In this document: positions 9,722 through 17,467 of the stretch, in pieces
How the letters are laid out: every line of letters starts with the position of its first letter
How positions within the stretch are numbered: the first letter of the stretch is position 1
Source: Rothia uropygialis
GTDB taxonomy: Bacteria; Actinomycetota; Actinomycetes; Actinomycetales; Micrococcaceae
Assembly (NCBI RefSeq): GCF_004137765.1
Contig: NZ_NOIS01000003.1
Location: forward strand, 248,001-312,000
Length of the DNA stretch: 64,000 nt
Direction of reading: 5' to 3'
Program-made: the position numbers and the translations under genes
The notes under the pieces: generated by a model
Database searches by the model: none
What the model saw: the letters and a program-made list of their open reading frames with translations, nothing else
What the model was told of the DNA's origin: nothing

Positions 9722-10236
9722 GCACCCGCCACGGAACTTCGGAACACGGGCCAACAGCTGGCGCGATCGAGGGGTCCGGGGCCGAGGCTTCTGGGGCGGA
9801 GGTCCCCGGAGCGGCGGGCTCTTGGGCGGCGTCCGGGCCGGCAGCGCCCGGGCCGGCAGCGCACAAACCTGCGCATGAGCGCGGCCGCGGGACGTCTCGC
9901 GTCGGCGGGGCACTGACGGCTATCGGCGTCGCCCTCTCGATCGTCGCTTCTATCCTGACCGGACTGCTCCTGGAGCACGCCGAAAGGACGCTGCCCTACC
10001 GCACCATCAAGGAAGCCCTGGACCATGGCGACGGAGCCGCCTACGCCCCGTCGGTGGTCTGCGCGGCGTCGCAGATCTTCTGGGTCGCGCTCGTGTTCGT
10101 GGGTTTCATCCTCTTGGTCATCGGCTTCGCCCGTGGCTATCGCCGCACGTGGGTGTGGATTGCCGCCGTTCTGGGACCCGTAGGACTGCTGGTTTCGGTA
10201 TCGGCCTTCGTGGTCACGCTGGGGTTGGCGGCGTAG
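9718..10236 (+). CDS. Unknown three-helix membrane protein coupled to the UvrA-like gene
   Basis: 172 residues, starting within the ATGA that ends the UvrA-like gene, so it is translationally coupled. The first 60 residues are Gly/Ala/Pro-rich and look disordered. They are followed by three membrane helices near residues 68-85, 119-138 and 147-170, and a loop with CAASQIFW. I do not recognise a family. The coupling suggests a role tied to the ATPase, but none can be named. Confidence 0.75.
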   Translation: MSTRHGTSEHGPTAGAIEGSGAEASGAEVPGAAGSWAASGPAAPGPAAHKPAHERGRGTSRVGGALTAIGVALSIVASILTGLLLEHAERTLPYRTIKEALDHGDGAAYAPSVVCAASQIFWVALVFVGFILLVIGFARGYRRTWVWIAAVLGPVGLLVSVSAFVVTLGLAA

Positions 10237-10392
10237 ATCCGGGCTCGTGCCGTCGGGTCGACGGCCGACGCCATGGCCGTCGTTGTCGGCCGGCGTCATC
10301 GGCCGGCGGCGTCGCGAGACCCACGCCGCTTCGCGCGCTCCGCGGCGCTTTCGGGCCGGCCCGAGGCACGCTCTTGGCGGCGCCGGCGGCCT

Positions 10393-10791
10393 TCAGCCTC
10401 GGTGGCCCCAGAGCTTTTCGAGCTCGCGCCGTTCCTTCTTCGTCGGACGACCTGCGCCCGGTTCACGACGTGGCACCGGTGCCGACAAGGCGCTCGGCTT
10501 CGGCGGCGAGTGGTCGACGTAGCACGTGCGAGCGATCGGCGCCCCAACCCGCTTGGTCAGCAATTTGGTGACCTCGAAGACCCGTTCCCAGCCGGGAGTC
10601 CTGACCTTGACGACGTCGCCCACCCGAATCGCCTGCGAAGCCTTGACGGGCTGGTCGTTCAGCCTCACGTGCCCCGCCCGACACGCTGTCGTGGCCGAGG
10701 ACCGGGTCTTGTAGAGCCGGACCGACCAGAGCCACGCGTCGAGCCGGACGCTCGACGGCCCTTCCTGCGGAGCCTGGTTCTGGAAAGTCAT
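10393..10791 (-). CDS. S4-domain RNA-binding protein, Hsp15-like
   Basis: 132 residues. The S4 domain spans about residues 10-70 (RLDAWLWSVRLYKTRSSATTACRAG is its core, split here for length: RLDAWLWSVR then LYKTRSSAT). The C-terminal tail is basic and ends with a GRPTKKERREL motif common in Hsp15/RlmH-associated S4 proteins that bind stalled 50S-tRNA complexes. The ATG at 10791 is preceded by TAGAAT and exactly 7 nt, the arrangement of a leaderless promoter. An ATG three codons earlier is possible. Confidence 0.85.
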   Translation of the reverse strand: MTFQNQAPQEGPSSVRLDAWLWSVRLYKTRSSATTACRAGHVRLNDQPVKASQAIRVGDVVKVRTPGWERVFEVTKLLTKRVGAPIARTCYVDHSPPKPSALSAPVPRREPGAGRPTKKERRELEKLWGHRG

Positions 10792-10933
10792 GGGCACCAT
10801 TCTAAATCGCGCGGTCGAGACCACCCCAGCGGCCTGGGGTCGGGGGCCGGGACGCGGGGTCGGGGTGGCAGGACATACGGGTGGGGGGACGGTTGGTTTG
10901 GGTGGCCGTTGAGGCGGCGGTTGGGACGGCCAG

Positions 10934-11263
10934 CTCTGGTGGCGGTTACCGAATTCGAAGGCGGTTCCCGACGCCGGCCCACGCTTCCTACTCTCGTGTG
11001 CTCCCCGTTAGGCGGCGGTTGCCCACTTCGGAGGCGGTCGCCGGCGTCGACCCACGGTTCTTTACCTCGTTGATCCACACATTGGGAGGCGGTTGCCCGA
11101 TCCGGAGGCAGTTCCCGCCCTCAACCACCGATTTTTGACGCCGTTGGCCGCACCGTTGGGAGGCGGTTGCCCAATTCGGTGGCGTTCTCCGTCGTTAGGT
11201 GGGGCTTTAGCCGCCACCTAACGACGGAGAAGGCCACTTATGCGGGTAACCGCCACCCAACCC
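10934..11263. repeat. Repeat array A: four direct 73-74 bp units plus one inverted unit
   Basis: WGGCGGTT-type boxes occur at 10940, 11013, 11087 and 11161, giving steps of 73, 74 and 74 bp. Each is followed exactly 19 bp later by a second box (10959, 11032, 11106, 11180). Between them stands TGCCC or TACCG plus an AT-containing pentamer, and after the second box a CCGNCGTCAACC-like tail. The fourth unit runs into a palindrome whose right arm is a fifth, inverted unit with the same 19 bp box spacing (11236 and 11255). No convincing protein-coding potential. The same architecture recurs as array B about 1.4 kb away in the same orientation. It is too degenerate and regular to be a CRISPR. Confidence 0.85.
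11153..11263. repeat. Long palindrome capping array A
   Basis: About 50 bp arms in inverted orientation. The centre is a perfect 17 bp stem, TCTCCGTCGTTAGGTGG at 11186-11202 against its complement at 11214-11230, with an 11 nt loop. The outer parts, GTTGGGAGGCGGTTGCCC and GGGTAACCGCCACCCAAC, pair imperfectly. It would form a long cruciform or RNA hairpin. Confidence 0.88.
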
Positions 11264-11296
11264 GCGGTCGACCAAACTCACCGACCGGATCCGCTG

Positions 11297-12214
11297 TCAT
11301 CGGAGCTTGTCCATCGCGGCGGCCACTCGCAAACGCAAGCCTGCCGGATCCCGGGCAACTTCGTTCCAGTTCGTCCGCAGGATCGTCCAGCCCTCAGCGA
11401 CGATCAGTTTCTCCCGATGCCTCTCCTTGAAGACCACCTGATCCGTGGGCGCGAAGTCGAAGTACTTGGACTTTCCGTCGACCTCCAACCCCAGCTTGAA
11501 GCGGGGCCACCCGAAATCCAGATGCTTGGTCCCCTCTCTCGTACGAACGGGTTGCTGCGAGACGGGAGGAGGCAGGCCGGGCAGGCACAGAACGAATCTG
11601 GTCATTGTTTCGGCGACGGACTGGCACCGTGGGTCGGCGAGCTCAAGAACCTTGCGCGCCCTTCCGATGCCGTGACGACCTCGCCCACGTACGACCAACG
11701 ACTCGACCTCGGACTTCTCCACTCCACGCGCCAGGATCTGGTCCATAACGATCAGCCCCTCGCTCACCGGAAGGGTCAGCGAGCACTCGAAGGCCGTCCT
11801 CGCCAGCGGTGTCACGTGTGGCCCTTCCCTGTATCTGACCCAGTCATCCAGTGCATGCGGGCGAGCATGCGCCCTCACCAGAGGGTTGCTCGGGAAGGTG
11901 CGCTGCGGCGTCGTGATGTGGATGCGGTCCGGAAGACGAAGAAGGCTGATGCTGTGAAACAGCGCCGCCGACGCATGAGAAAAGACGAACGAGAGCTGAG
12001 TTGTCTTCCATACCGCGAGGTGCCGGGCGATTGTTCTTTCACGCTCATTCGCCTGATGCCACCGGTCGGCGCGGACATAGACCCCACGCGAGATCCGGGT
12101 GAACTCCCCTGAGCGAATCTTGTGGCTCAGTGTCTTCTCCGTCTCGCCCTGAGCCAGCAGAGATCTGGTTGTTATGACGTCCGAGGAGGTTATCGGAGGG
12201 CATTTGTCGTTCAT
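11297..12214 (-). CDS. AbiEi-type winged-helix protein with C-terminal DUF559/Vsr-like nuclease domain
   Basis: 305 residues from the ATG at 12214 (an earlier start at 12298 would run into array B). The N-terminal part, with SDVITTRSLLAQG and SGEFTRISRGVYVRAD, matches the AbiEi antitoxin-type wing-helix domain. The C-terminal part, with HLDFGWPRFKLGLEVDGKSK, FKERHREKLIVAEGW and ILRTNW, matches the DUF559/Vsr-like restriction-endonuclease fold, including the conserved Asp and E-x-D-G-K. No AbiEii toxin gene lies beside it. The gene is alone between two direct repeat arrays. It could be a phage-defence or homing-type nuclease, or a repeat-associated protein; the sequence does not decide. Confidence 0.72.
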   Translation of the reverse strand: MNDKCPPITSSDVITTRSLLAQGETEKTLSHKIRSGEFTRISRGVYVRADRWHQANERERTIARHLAVWKTTQLSFVFSHASAALFHSISLLRLPDRIHITTPQRTFPSNPLVRAHARPHALDDWVRYREGPHVTPLARTAFECSLTLPVSEGLIVMDQILARGVEKSEVESLVVRGRGRHGIGRARKVLELADPRCQSVAETMTRFVLCLPGLPPPVSQQPVRTREGTKHLDFGWPRFKLGLEVDGKSKYFDFAPTDQVVFKERHREKLIVAEGWTILRTNWNEVARDPAGLRLRVAAAMDKLR

Positions 12215-12275
12215 ACGACCACTATCGACGCCGTTGACTGCCCCTGGCGCCCGATCCGGCAATCTGTGGAAAACG

Positions 12276-12680
12276 GCGTTGGGAGGACGCCGCCGCAAAG
12301 TTGGACGTCGACACGCGTCGGGCGGAGGCTCCTTCGAGGATCAGTTGCCCAATTTGGTGGCGTTCGCCCGATCCGGTGGCGGTTTCCGGCGTCAACAGCC
12401 GGTTCGCGGCTCCGCCCCGACCTCCGTGAGGTGGTGGTTCCCCGCTCAGGTGGCGGTTTTCGGCGTCAATCGGCGGACGGACCGAGGACCCGACCCCACG
12501 CTGGAGGCGGTTCCCCAATCCGGTGGCGGCTTCCGTCCCCAACCGCGGTTCCGGACCCGAGTTTGGCCCCGCGTTGGGAGGCGGTTGCCCGCAAAAGTGG
12601 CGTTCTTCGTCGTTAGGCGGGGTTTTGGCCGCCACCTAACGACGGCGAACGCCTCGCAATCGGGTAACCGCCACCAAACC
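12276..12680. repeat. Repeat array B: degenerate leading unit, four direct 73-74 bp units, one inverted unit
   Basis: Boxes at 12358, 12432, 12505 and 12579 repeat every 74, 73 and 74 bp, each with a second box 19 bp later (12377, 12451, 12524, 12598). A more diverged unit starts with GCGTTGGGAGG at 12276, with its box at 12284, again 74 bp before the next. The last unit continues into a palindrome. Unit count, spacing, orientation and the inverted cap are the same as in array A, so the two are copies of one element of about 330 bp. Open frames across it on both strands are low-complexity and unlikely to be genes. Confidence 0.85.
12571..12680. repeat. Long palindrome capping array B
   Basis: Second copy of the array A palindrome. 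CGTCGTTAGGCGG at 12608-12620 faces CCACCTAACGACG, and the outer arms GCGTTGGGAGGCGGTTGCCC and CGGGTAACCGCCACC again pair. Differences from copy A, such as GGCGG for GGTGG in one arm, keep or only slightly weaken pairing. Confidence 0.87.
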
Positions 12681-12700
12681 GAACCTGCGGCGCGCAAAGA

Positions 12701-12820
12701 AGCGTGGCCCCCAGAAGAACCGTGGGACGACGCAGGTGCGCGGCGCCCAAAAACGCGTGAGCTACGGTCGAACGTTGGGGCGGTGCCGGAGCGTGGGCCG
12801 CAGCAGAACCGTGGGCCGCC
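12701..12820. repeat. Pair of ~30 bp direct repeats, 89 bp apart
   Basis: GCGTGGCCCCCAGAAGAACC at 12702 and GCGTGGGCCGCAGCAGAACC at 12791 are both followed by GTGGGMCGMCG. They lie just beyond array B and belong to a different repeat type. No gene seen here. Confidence 0.6.
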
Positions 12821-12918
12821 GCCGACCTGGACTCGAAGCGAGACCGCGCCGGCGTCGAGGAAACCGCATCCAACCGCGCCGCCCACGACCCGAAACCCCC
12901 ATCCCGAAGCCGCCCCGT

Positions 12919-12980
12919 TAAAAAACCACCGACCGGGAAGTGGAGCTATAGGGAAAACGCTCCACCCCCGGCCGGTGGTT
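12919..12980 (-). terminator. Strong intrinsic terminator on the minus strand
   Basis: AACCACCGACCGGG at 12924-12937 pairs with CCCGGCCGGTGGTT at 12967-12980 (13 of 14), enclosing a second stem TGGAGC/GCTCCA. On the minus strand it is followed by six T (12925-12920). The nearest upstream minus gene ends 200 bp away and has its own hairpin, so this may end a readthrough transcript or an unannotated small RNA. Confidence 0.7.
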
Positions 12981-13126
12981 CGAGACGGATTCGCGGTCCG
13001 CCTCTCATCAATCACTCGCACCTTATGAGGTACTAATTAACCTAACCACCCCGACTGAGTTGCAACCTCACACCAGCTGAGAGCCTCCTGTTAATCAGGT
13101 CACGACTTGGACAAGCTCCTGCGCTC

Positions 13127-13155
13127 GGGCCTCTCAGCGCCCGACCGAGAGGCCC
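13127..13155 (-). terminator. Hairpin after the DUF6270 gene
   Basis: GGGCCTCTC and GAGAGGCCC form a perfect 9 bp stem with an 11 nt loop, 25 nt past the stop of the minus-strand DUF6270 gene. There is no T-tract, so it may act with the terminator at 12919-12980. Confidence 0.45.
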
Positions 13156-13179
13156 AAGATTCCAGTCTTGCAGGCAGAT

Positions 13180-13938
13180 TCAGCTCGCCAGGGCCCTGAA
13201 GCGTTGCAGTATCCCCGCATCGATTTCGTCGTAGACCTCTGGGGTGTAGTGGAACGGAGCGAGGCCCCAACGGTGTTCGGAATCACCCAAGACATCTCCT
13301 GCCACGGACAGCACATCGAACCCCAGGGCTTCCAAATGACTGTAGTAGGGCTCGAAGAGCTGGTTGGCCTGGCTCGCGGACAACCCCAGGCTGGGCGGAA
13401 CGGATTCACCGTTGCGTCCTTCGACGGCCCACGGCACTTTGATGACCACGACTTTTTCCCAAAGGCCGCGTTTTCGCAGACCCTCGCCGAATTCGCCGAC
13501 GGCTTCCTTCCACGCTTCAAAATGCATCTCATCGCCAAAGGGCACCCATTGTTCCCCGGGCAGCACCTCCGCAACAGGCTCTGCCGAGAGCGCGTCCACT
13601 GACCTGGTGGCGACCCCGCCGTTCATGAACCAATAGACACCATGCCGTTCGTCGACGAGATCCCACAGCAGCAAGTCGAACTCACCGGCTGCGTCAATCT
13701 GCTCCCACAGGTCGCCGCGCCAGTCGCCGACGACCATTCGCTCCTGGAAAGCATGTTGAAGTCCCAACTCGGTGGGCAGGAATTCTGAGGCGTCATGCCC
13801 GACGGAAATCACCGATTGCCGCGCTATGTAACGCCGGAGCTCGTACGAGCCTGGCCCGAGTTGCTCAACCGCATCTCGAGACACGCAGGATCCGAATACG
13901 AAGAGCCGAGGGACCCGATCCTTCTGTGGCTCCGTCAT
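13180..13938 (-). CDS. DUF6270 domain protein (SGNH-hydrolase-like) of a surface-polysaccharide locus
   Basis: 252 residues from the ATG at 13938, which has GGGAG 8 nt upstream. The N-terminal FVFGSCVSRDAVEQL is the GSCVSRD signature of DUF6270, where Ser/Cys follow the first strand as in SGNH hydrolases. Later conserved pieces are WDLVDERHGVYWF and the C-terminal APFHYTPEVYDEI. No signal peptide or membrane helix is seen, so the protein is probably cytoplasmic. Family members occur in polysaccharide and glycosyltransferase clusters. Here it is divergent from the CgeB-like/GT2 gene, which supports a role in modifying the polymer or its precursors. Confidence 0.75.
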   Translation of the reverse strand: MTEPQKDRVPRLFVFGSCVSRDAVEQLGPGSYELRRYIARQSVISVGHDASEFLPTELGLQHAFQERMVVGDWRGDLWEQIDAAGEFDLLLWDLVDERHGVYWFMNGGVATRSVDALSAEPVAEVLPGEQWVPFGDEMHFEAWKEAVGEFGEGLRKRGLWEKVVVIKVPWAVEGRNGESVPPSLGLSASQANQLFEPYYSHLEALGFDVLSVAGDVLGDSEHRWGLAPFHYTPEVYDEIDAGILQRFRALAS

Positions 13939-14036
13939 AAGTGTGTCTCCCAACCAACCGCTGTTAATTTCGACTTAGTGGTTAGACTAATGGCGTCCGT
14001 GCCAATGGCCCATTTCCTATCGCGCTAGGAGTCTTT

Positions 14037-16019
14037 ATGTCCGCGGAGCGGCTCCTGAGCATTCAGCATTTTCGCCGAATAGCCTGGCACCTGAGGAAAG
14101 GCGGAATCACGCAGGTCCGGACCTATATTCACCGAAGGCGCCTCGGACTGAACGACACCCTGATGCCGCCCGCCGTTTCATACTCTCAGAACGTTCCCGC
14201 CCGAAGTGGTCTGGCAGGACGGTCTGAAAGCGCAACCCCAGCCGGTTACACTCTGGACTTCCTTCCAGCACAGCCTTCACGCAAGAAACCCACGTTCCCG
14301 GACCTCACCGTGGCGACAATCCTGGACAAATTCTCCCAGACCGCTTGGAGTCATGAATTCCCGACCCTTCCTGTGACGCCAGAATCCTGGCGCCGAGAGC
14401 TCGAGGAGACTCCACCGGATCTCCTTCTGGTCGAGTCGGCATGGGCTGGCAACGACGGGGCCTGGCAATACCAGCTCACGGGCTCAAAAGCGCCCTCGGC
14501 CGCATTGCGCGAACTCGTGGCACACTGCCGCGAGATCGGCGTACCCTCGGTTTTCTGGAATAAGGAAGATCCGCCACATTTCGAAGACTTCTTGGATACA
14601 GCACGGCTTTTCGACGTCGTCCTGACCTCCGATTCCCGACTGGTTCCTGAATACCAACGGAAGGTCGGCCATGAGAGGGTCTTCCCCCTCTCCTTCGCCG
14701 CCCAGCCGGCCGTTCACAACCCCATTCGGCCCCAACACGGCTTCCATCAACGCGACGTCGCTTTTGCGGGGATGTATTTTTCTCACAAGTTTCGGGAACG
14801 ACGCGAGCAGATGGAGTTGCTGCTCCACGCCGCGCTGGCCGTCTCCGGGAAAATGAAATACGGTCTGGAGATCTTCTCCCGTTTCGTAGGAGACGACGAG
14901 CGCTATCAGTTCCCGGCACCTTTTTCGAAGCGAGTTGTCGGTGGCCTGGGCTACGATCGGATGCTGACCGCGTACAAAGCGTTCAAGGTGTTTCTGAACG
15001 TCAATTCGGTGACGGAATCGCCATCCATGTGTGCTCGTCGTCTTTTCGAGATCACGGCATCCGGAACCCCTGTGATTACCACGGCATCCGAGGCAATACC
15101 GAGGTTCTTTACCCCTGAACAGGTCCCGGTGGTGGATTCAGCGCAGAATGCCCAACACACTATTCGAGCACTCGTCAGGTCCCCCGAGCTCAACGACCGC
15201 ACTGCACACCTGGGCCAACGAGAGATTTGGCGAAAACACACTTATGCGCACCGCATGGTGCAAGTTCTGGAGGGAGCAGGGCTCTTCCAGGATGCCCAAA
15301 AGGAGAGTTTCCGGAGTCGGCTGTCTCTTCCCTCAGTGAGTGCGGTTGTCAGCACCAACCGGCCTCACCAACTGGACCATGTCCTCGAAACCCTAGGAGG
15401 ATTCGAGGATGTGGACCTCGAGGTGGTCCTCGTGACCCACGGGTTCGAAGTCAAGGACTCCGTGTTGCGGACAAGGGCCGCGGCCGCCGGCATCGAACAT
15501 CTGGAAACGTTCGATGCCCCGCAATCCTGGTCCTTGGGCAGATGTCTGAACGAAGCGGCCACTGCCGCATCGGGCGAAATACTCACCAAGATCGACGACG
15601 ACGACCTCTACGGTCCGCAATACCTCGCGGACCTGTTGCGTGCGCTGCGCTTCTCAGGTGCCGACATCGTGGGGAAACAAGCTCATTACATGCACCTAGT
15701 GGGTAGAGACGCCACCATGTTGCGGTTCCCTGAACGGGAACACAGATGGACCGACTTTGTCATGGGGCCGACCATGACCGGCAAGACAGAACTGTTCCGG
15801 GACATCGGATTCAGTGAGCTGTCTCGCGGCGAGGACTCGGACTTCCTCAAGCGGGCAGTACGTGCTGGCGGCAGCATCTATTCCTCGGACCGCTTCAATT
15901 TTTGCCAGGTGCGTCAAGAGGTGGCGACAGGGCATGCATGGGACGTCGAGGACGTTGAGTTGTTGGCAACCGGTGAGGTCAAATTCTTCGGTCTGCCCTT
16001 GGAGCATCTCTTCGCCTAA
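14037..16019 (+). CDS. Two-domain glycosyltransferase: CgeB-like GT-B part fused to GT2
   Basis: 660 residues. Residues about 80-410 resemble CgeB-type GT-B transferases: DLLLVESAWAGNDGAWQ, FWNKEDPPHFEDF, the FAGMYFSHKFRERREQ block, and a C-terminal SPSMCARRLFEITASGTPVIT nucleotide-binding segment. Residues 430-660 are a GT2 domain (SAVVSTNRP start, KIDDDD near residue 519 as the metal-binding DXD equivalent, then RGEDSDFLKRA). ATG at 14037 has AGGAG 6 nt upstream. Cytosolic, no membrane helix. Two active sites could add two successive sugars to one acceptor. First gene of the plus-strand half of the polysaccharide locus. Confidence 0.85.
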   Translation: MSAERLLSIQHFRRIAWHLRKGGITQVRTYIHRRRLGLNDTLMPPAVSYSQNVPARSGLAGRSESATPAGYTLDFLPAQPSRKKPTFPDLTVATILDKFSQTAWSHEFPTLPVTPESWRRELEETPPDLLLVESAWAGNDGAWQYQLTGSKAPSAALRELVAHCREIGVPSVFWNKEDPPHFEDFLDTARLFDVVLTSDSRLVPEYQRKVGHERVFPLSFAAQPAVHNPIRPQHGFHQRDVAFAGMYFSHKFRERREQMELLLHAALAVSGKMKYGLEIFSRFVGDDERYQFPAPFSKRVVGGLGYDRMLTAYKAFKVFLNVNSVTESPSMCARRLFEITASGTPVITTASEAIPRFFTPEQVPVVDSAQNAQHTIRALVRSPELNDRTAHLGQREIWRKHTYAHRMVQVLEGAGLFQDAQKESFRSRLSLPSVSAVVSTNRPHQLDHVLETLGGFEDVDLEVVLVTHGFEVKDSVLRTRAAAAGIEHLETFDAPQSWSLGRCLNEAATAASGEILTKIDDDDLYGPQYLADLLRALRFSGADIVGKQAHYMHLVGRDATMLRFPEREHRWTDFVMGPTMTGKTELFRDIGFSELSRGEDSDFLKRAVRAGGSIYSSDRFNFCQVRQEVATGHAWDVEDVELLATGEVKFFGLPLEHLFA

Positions 16020-16054
16020 CACGTCGAGTCACATGTACAAATCTTTCCCAAAAA

Positions 16055-16084
16055 TTGGATTTTACCTAGTCAGGCTGGGATAAT
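16055..16084 (+). promoter_or_regulatory. Sigma-70-type promoter ahead of the UDP-ManNAc dehydrogenase gene
   Basis: TTGGAT at 16055, an 18 nt spacer, and GATAAT at 16079-16084. It gives a leader of about 120 nt for the three-gene run that begins at 16214. Confidence 0.55.
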
Positions 16085-16213
16085 TTCGCGAGGCAATACG
16101 AATATTTGGCGATCAGGCGCGCGCCAGGATCAGTAGCCAACATCTTCATCACATCGCTTCCAATATTGGTCGGCGCACATGACCGCCGATCCCCTCAGAG
16201 GAATTCAGCCTTT

Positions 16214-17467
16214 ATGACTCAGCAATCTGTCGCTTTCGTCGGTCTCGGATACATCGGCCTTCCCACCTCAGTCACGATGGCCAATCACGGCCTTACCGTG
16301 ACGGGTGTCGATATCAATGAAGACAACGTGGCTCGCATCAACCGTGGAGAAGTAACTATCGTCGAGCCGGGTCTCGAAGAGTTGCTGAAAAAAGCGGTCG
16401 ATTCCGGGAACCTCACGGCGACCACTCTCATGCCCCACGCGGATACCTACGTCCTGGCGGTACCCACACCTTTCAAAGAGAATCACGAGGGCGATCTTTC
16501 CTACGTATTCGCCGCAGCCGAGTCCATCGCGCCCTTGCTCGTCGGTGATGAGTTGATCATTCTCGAGTCCACATCACCGCCGCTGTCTACCCAAAAAATG
16601 GCGGAAAAGATTCTGGCGCTTCGGCCCGATCTGGTGGCCGACGGCTCTCCGAACCCGGATGACAAGCCCGTGATTCACTTCGCCCACTGCCCGGAGCGCA
16701 TTCTCCCTGGCCGAGCCATGGAAGAGTTGATCACCAACGATCGAATCATCGGTGGGCAAACCCCTGAGGCCACCCGTCGCGCAACGGAAATCTACGCAAC
16801 TTTCTGCACTGGCGAGCTCCTGCCGACCGACGACACGACTGCGGAAATGGCGAAACTCACCGAAAACTCGTTTCGGGATGTCAATATCGCGTTCGCCAAC
16901 GAGCTGTCGCTGATTGCGGACAACTTGGGTATCAATGTCTGGGAGCTCATCGAGCTGTCCAATCACCATCCGCGTGTCAACATTCTTCAGCCCGGCCCGG
17001 GCGTGGGCGGCCACTGCATTGCCGTCGATCCGTGGTTCATCGTCGCTGCGGACAAGGAGAACTCGAATCTGATCCGCACGGCTCGTGAGGTCAACGACGG
17101 CAAACCGGACTGGGTGGTCAGCAAGGTGACCCACGCGGTCCAGCACCTGGAGAATCCGAAGGTGGCCGTGCTAGGCCTGGCCTTCAAAGCGGATATCGAC
17201 GACCTTCGCGAGTCGCCGGCTTTGAACATCACCAAACGCTTGGCCGCTTCCCTGCCCGAGACCGACGTCCTCGCGGTCGAGCCCAATGTGGAGTCTTTGC
17301 CCACTTCGCTCGGGGCCATGGAGAATGTACGGTTGGCGGATTTGCACGAAGCAATGGATGAAGCCGACGTGGTGTTGTTGCTGGTCGACCACCGAGAGTT
17401 CAAGGATCTTCCGGCTACGACACTTAAGGGCAAGACTGTTATAGACACCAAAGGCATCTGGCGGTAA
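16214..17467 (+). CDS. wecC: UDP-N-acetyl-D-mannosamine dehydrogenase (WecC-like)
   Basis: 417 residues from the ATG at 16214; the longer frame upstream lacks family similarity. GLGYIGLPTS is the NAD-binding loop, followed by GVDINEDNVARIN. ESTSPPLSTQKMAEKI, HCPERILPGRAMEE and GPGVGGHCIAVDPWF (with the catalytic Cys in GGHC) place it in the UDP-ManNAc branch rather than the UDP-glucose branch. It makes UDP-ManNAcA from UDP-ManNAc, which the 2-epimerase at 23.9-25.1 kb can supply. The stop overlaps the next start (TAATG). Confidence 0.9.
   Translation: MTQQSVAFVGLGYIGLPTSVTMANHGLTVTGVDINEDNVARINRGEVTIVEPGLEELLKKAVDSGNLTATTLMPHADTYVLAVPTPFKENHEGDLSYVFAAAESIAPLLVGDELIILESTSPPLSTQKMAEKILALRPDLVADGSPNPDDKPVIHFAHCPERILPGRAMEELITNDRIIGGQTPEATRRATEIYATFCTGELLPTDDTTAEMAKLTENSFRDVNIAFANELSLIADNLGINVWELIELSNHHPRVNILQPGPGVGGHCIAVDPWFIVAADKENSNLIRTAREVNDGKPDWVVSKVTHAVQHLENPKVAVLGLAFKADIDDLRESPALNITKRLAASLPETDVLAVEPNVESLPTSLGAMENVRLADLHEAMDEADVVLLLVDHREFKDLPATTLKGKTVIDTKGIWR

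Noticed and set aside
10788-11078. Minus-strand frame of 96 codons over array A
   Set aside because: Basic, low-complexity sequence without family marks, and it lies across repeat units.
10934-12680. CRISPR array
   Set aside because: Units are 73-74 bp, degenerate, conserved over most of the period, and end in an inverted copy. There is no short identical repeat with unique spacers and no cas gene.
12174-13028. Long open frames on both strands through array B (up to 284 codons)
   Set aside because: Low-complexity Arg/Gly/Pro/Ala-rich translations that follow the repeats; open frames are expected in GC-rich repeats.
13040-13125. tRNA-like gene after the DUF6270 gene
   Set aside because: Local stems do not make a cloverleaf and there is no T-loop.
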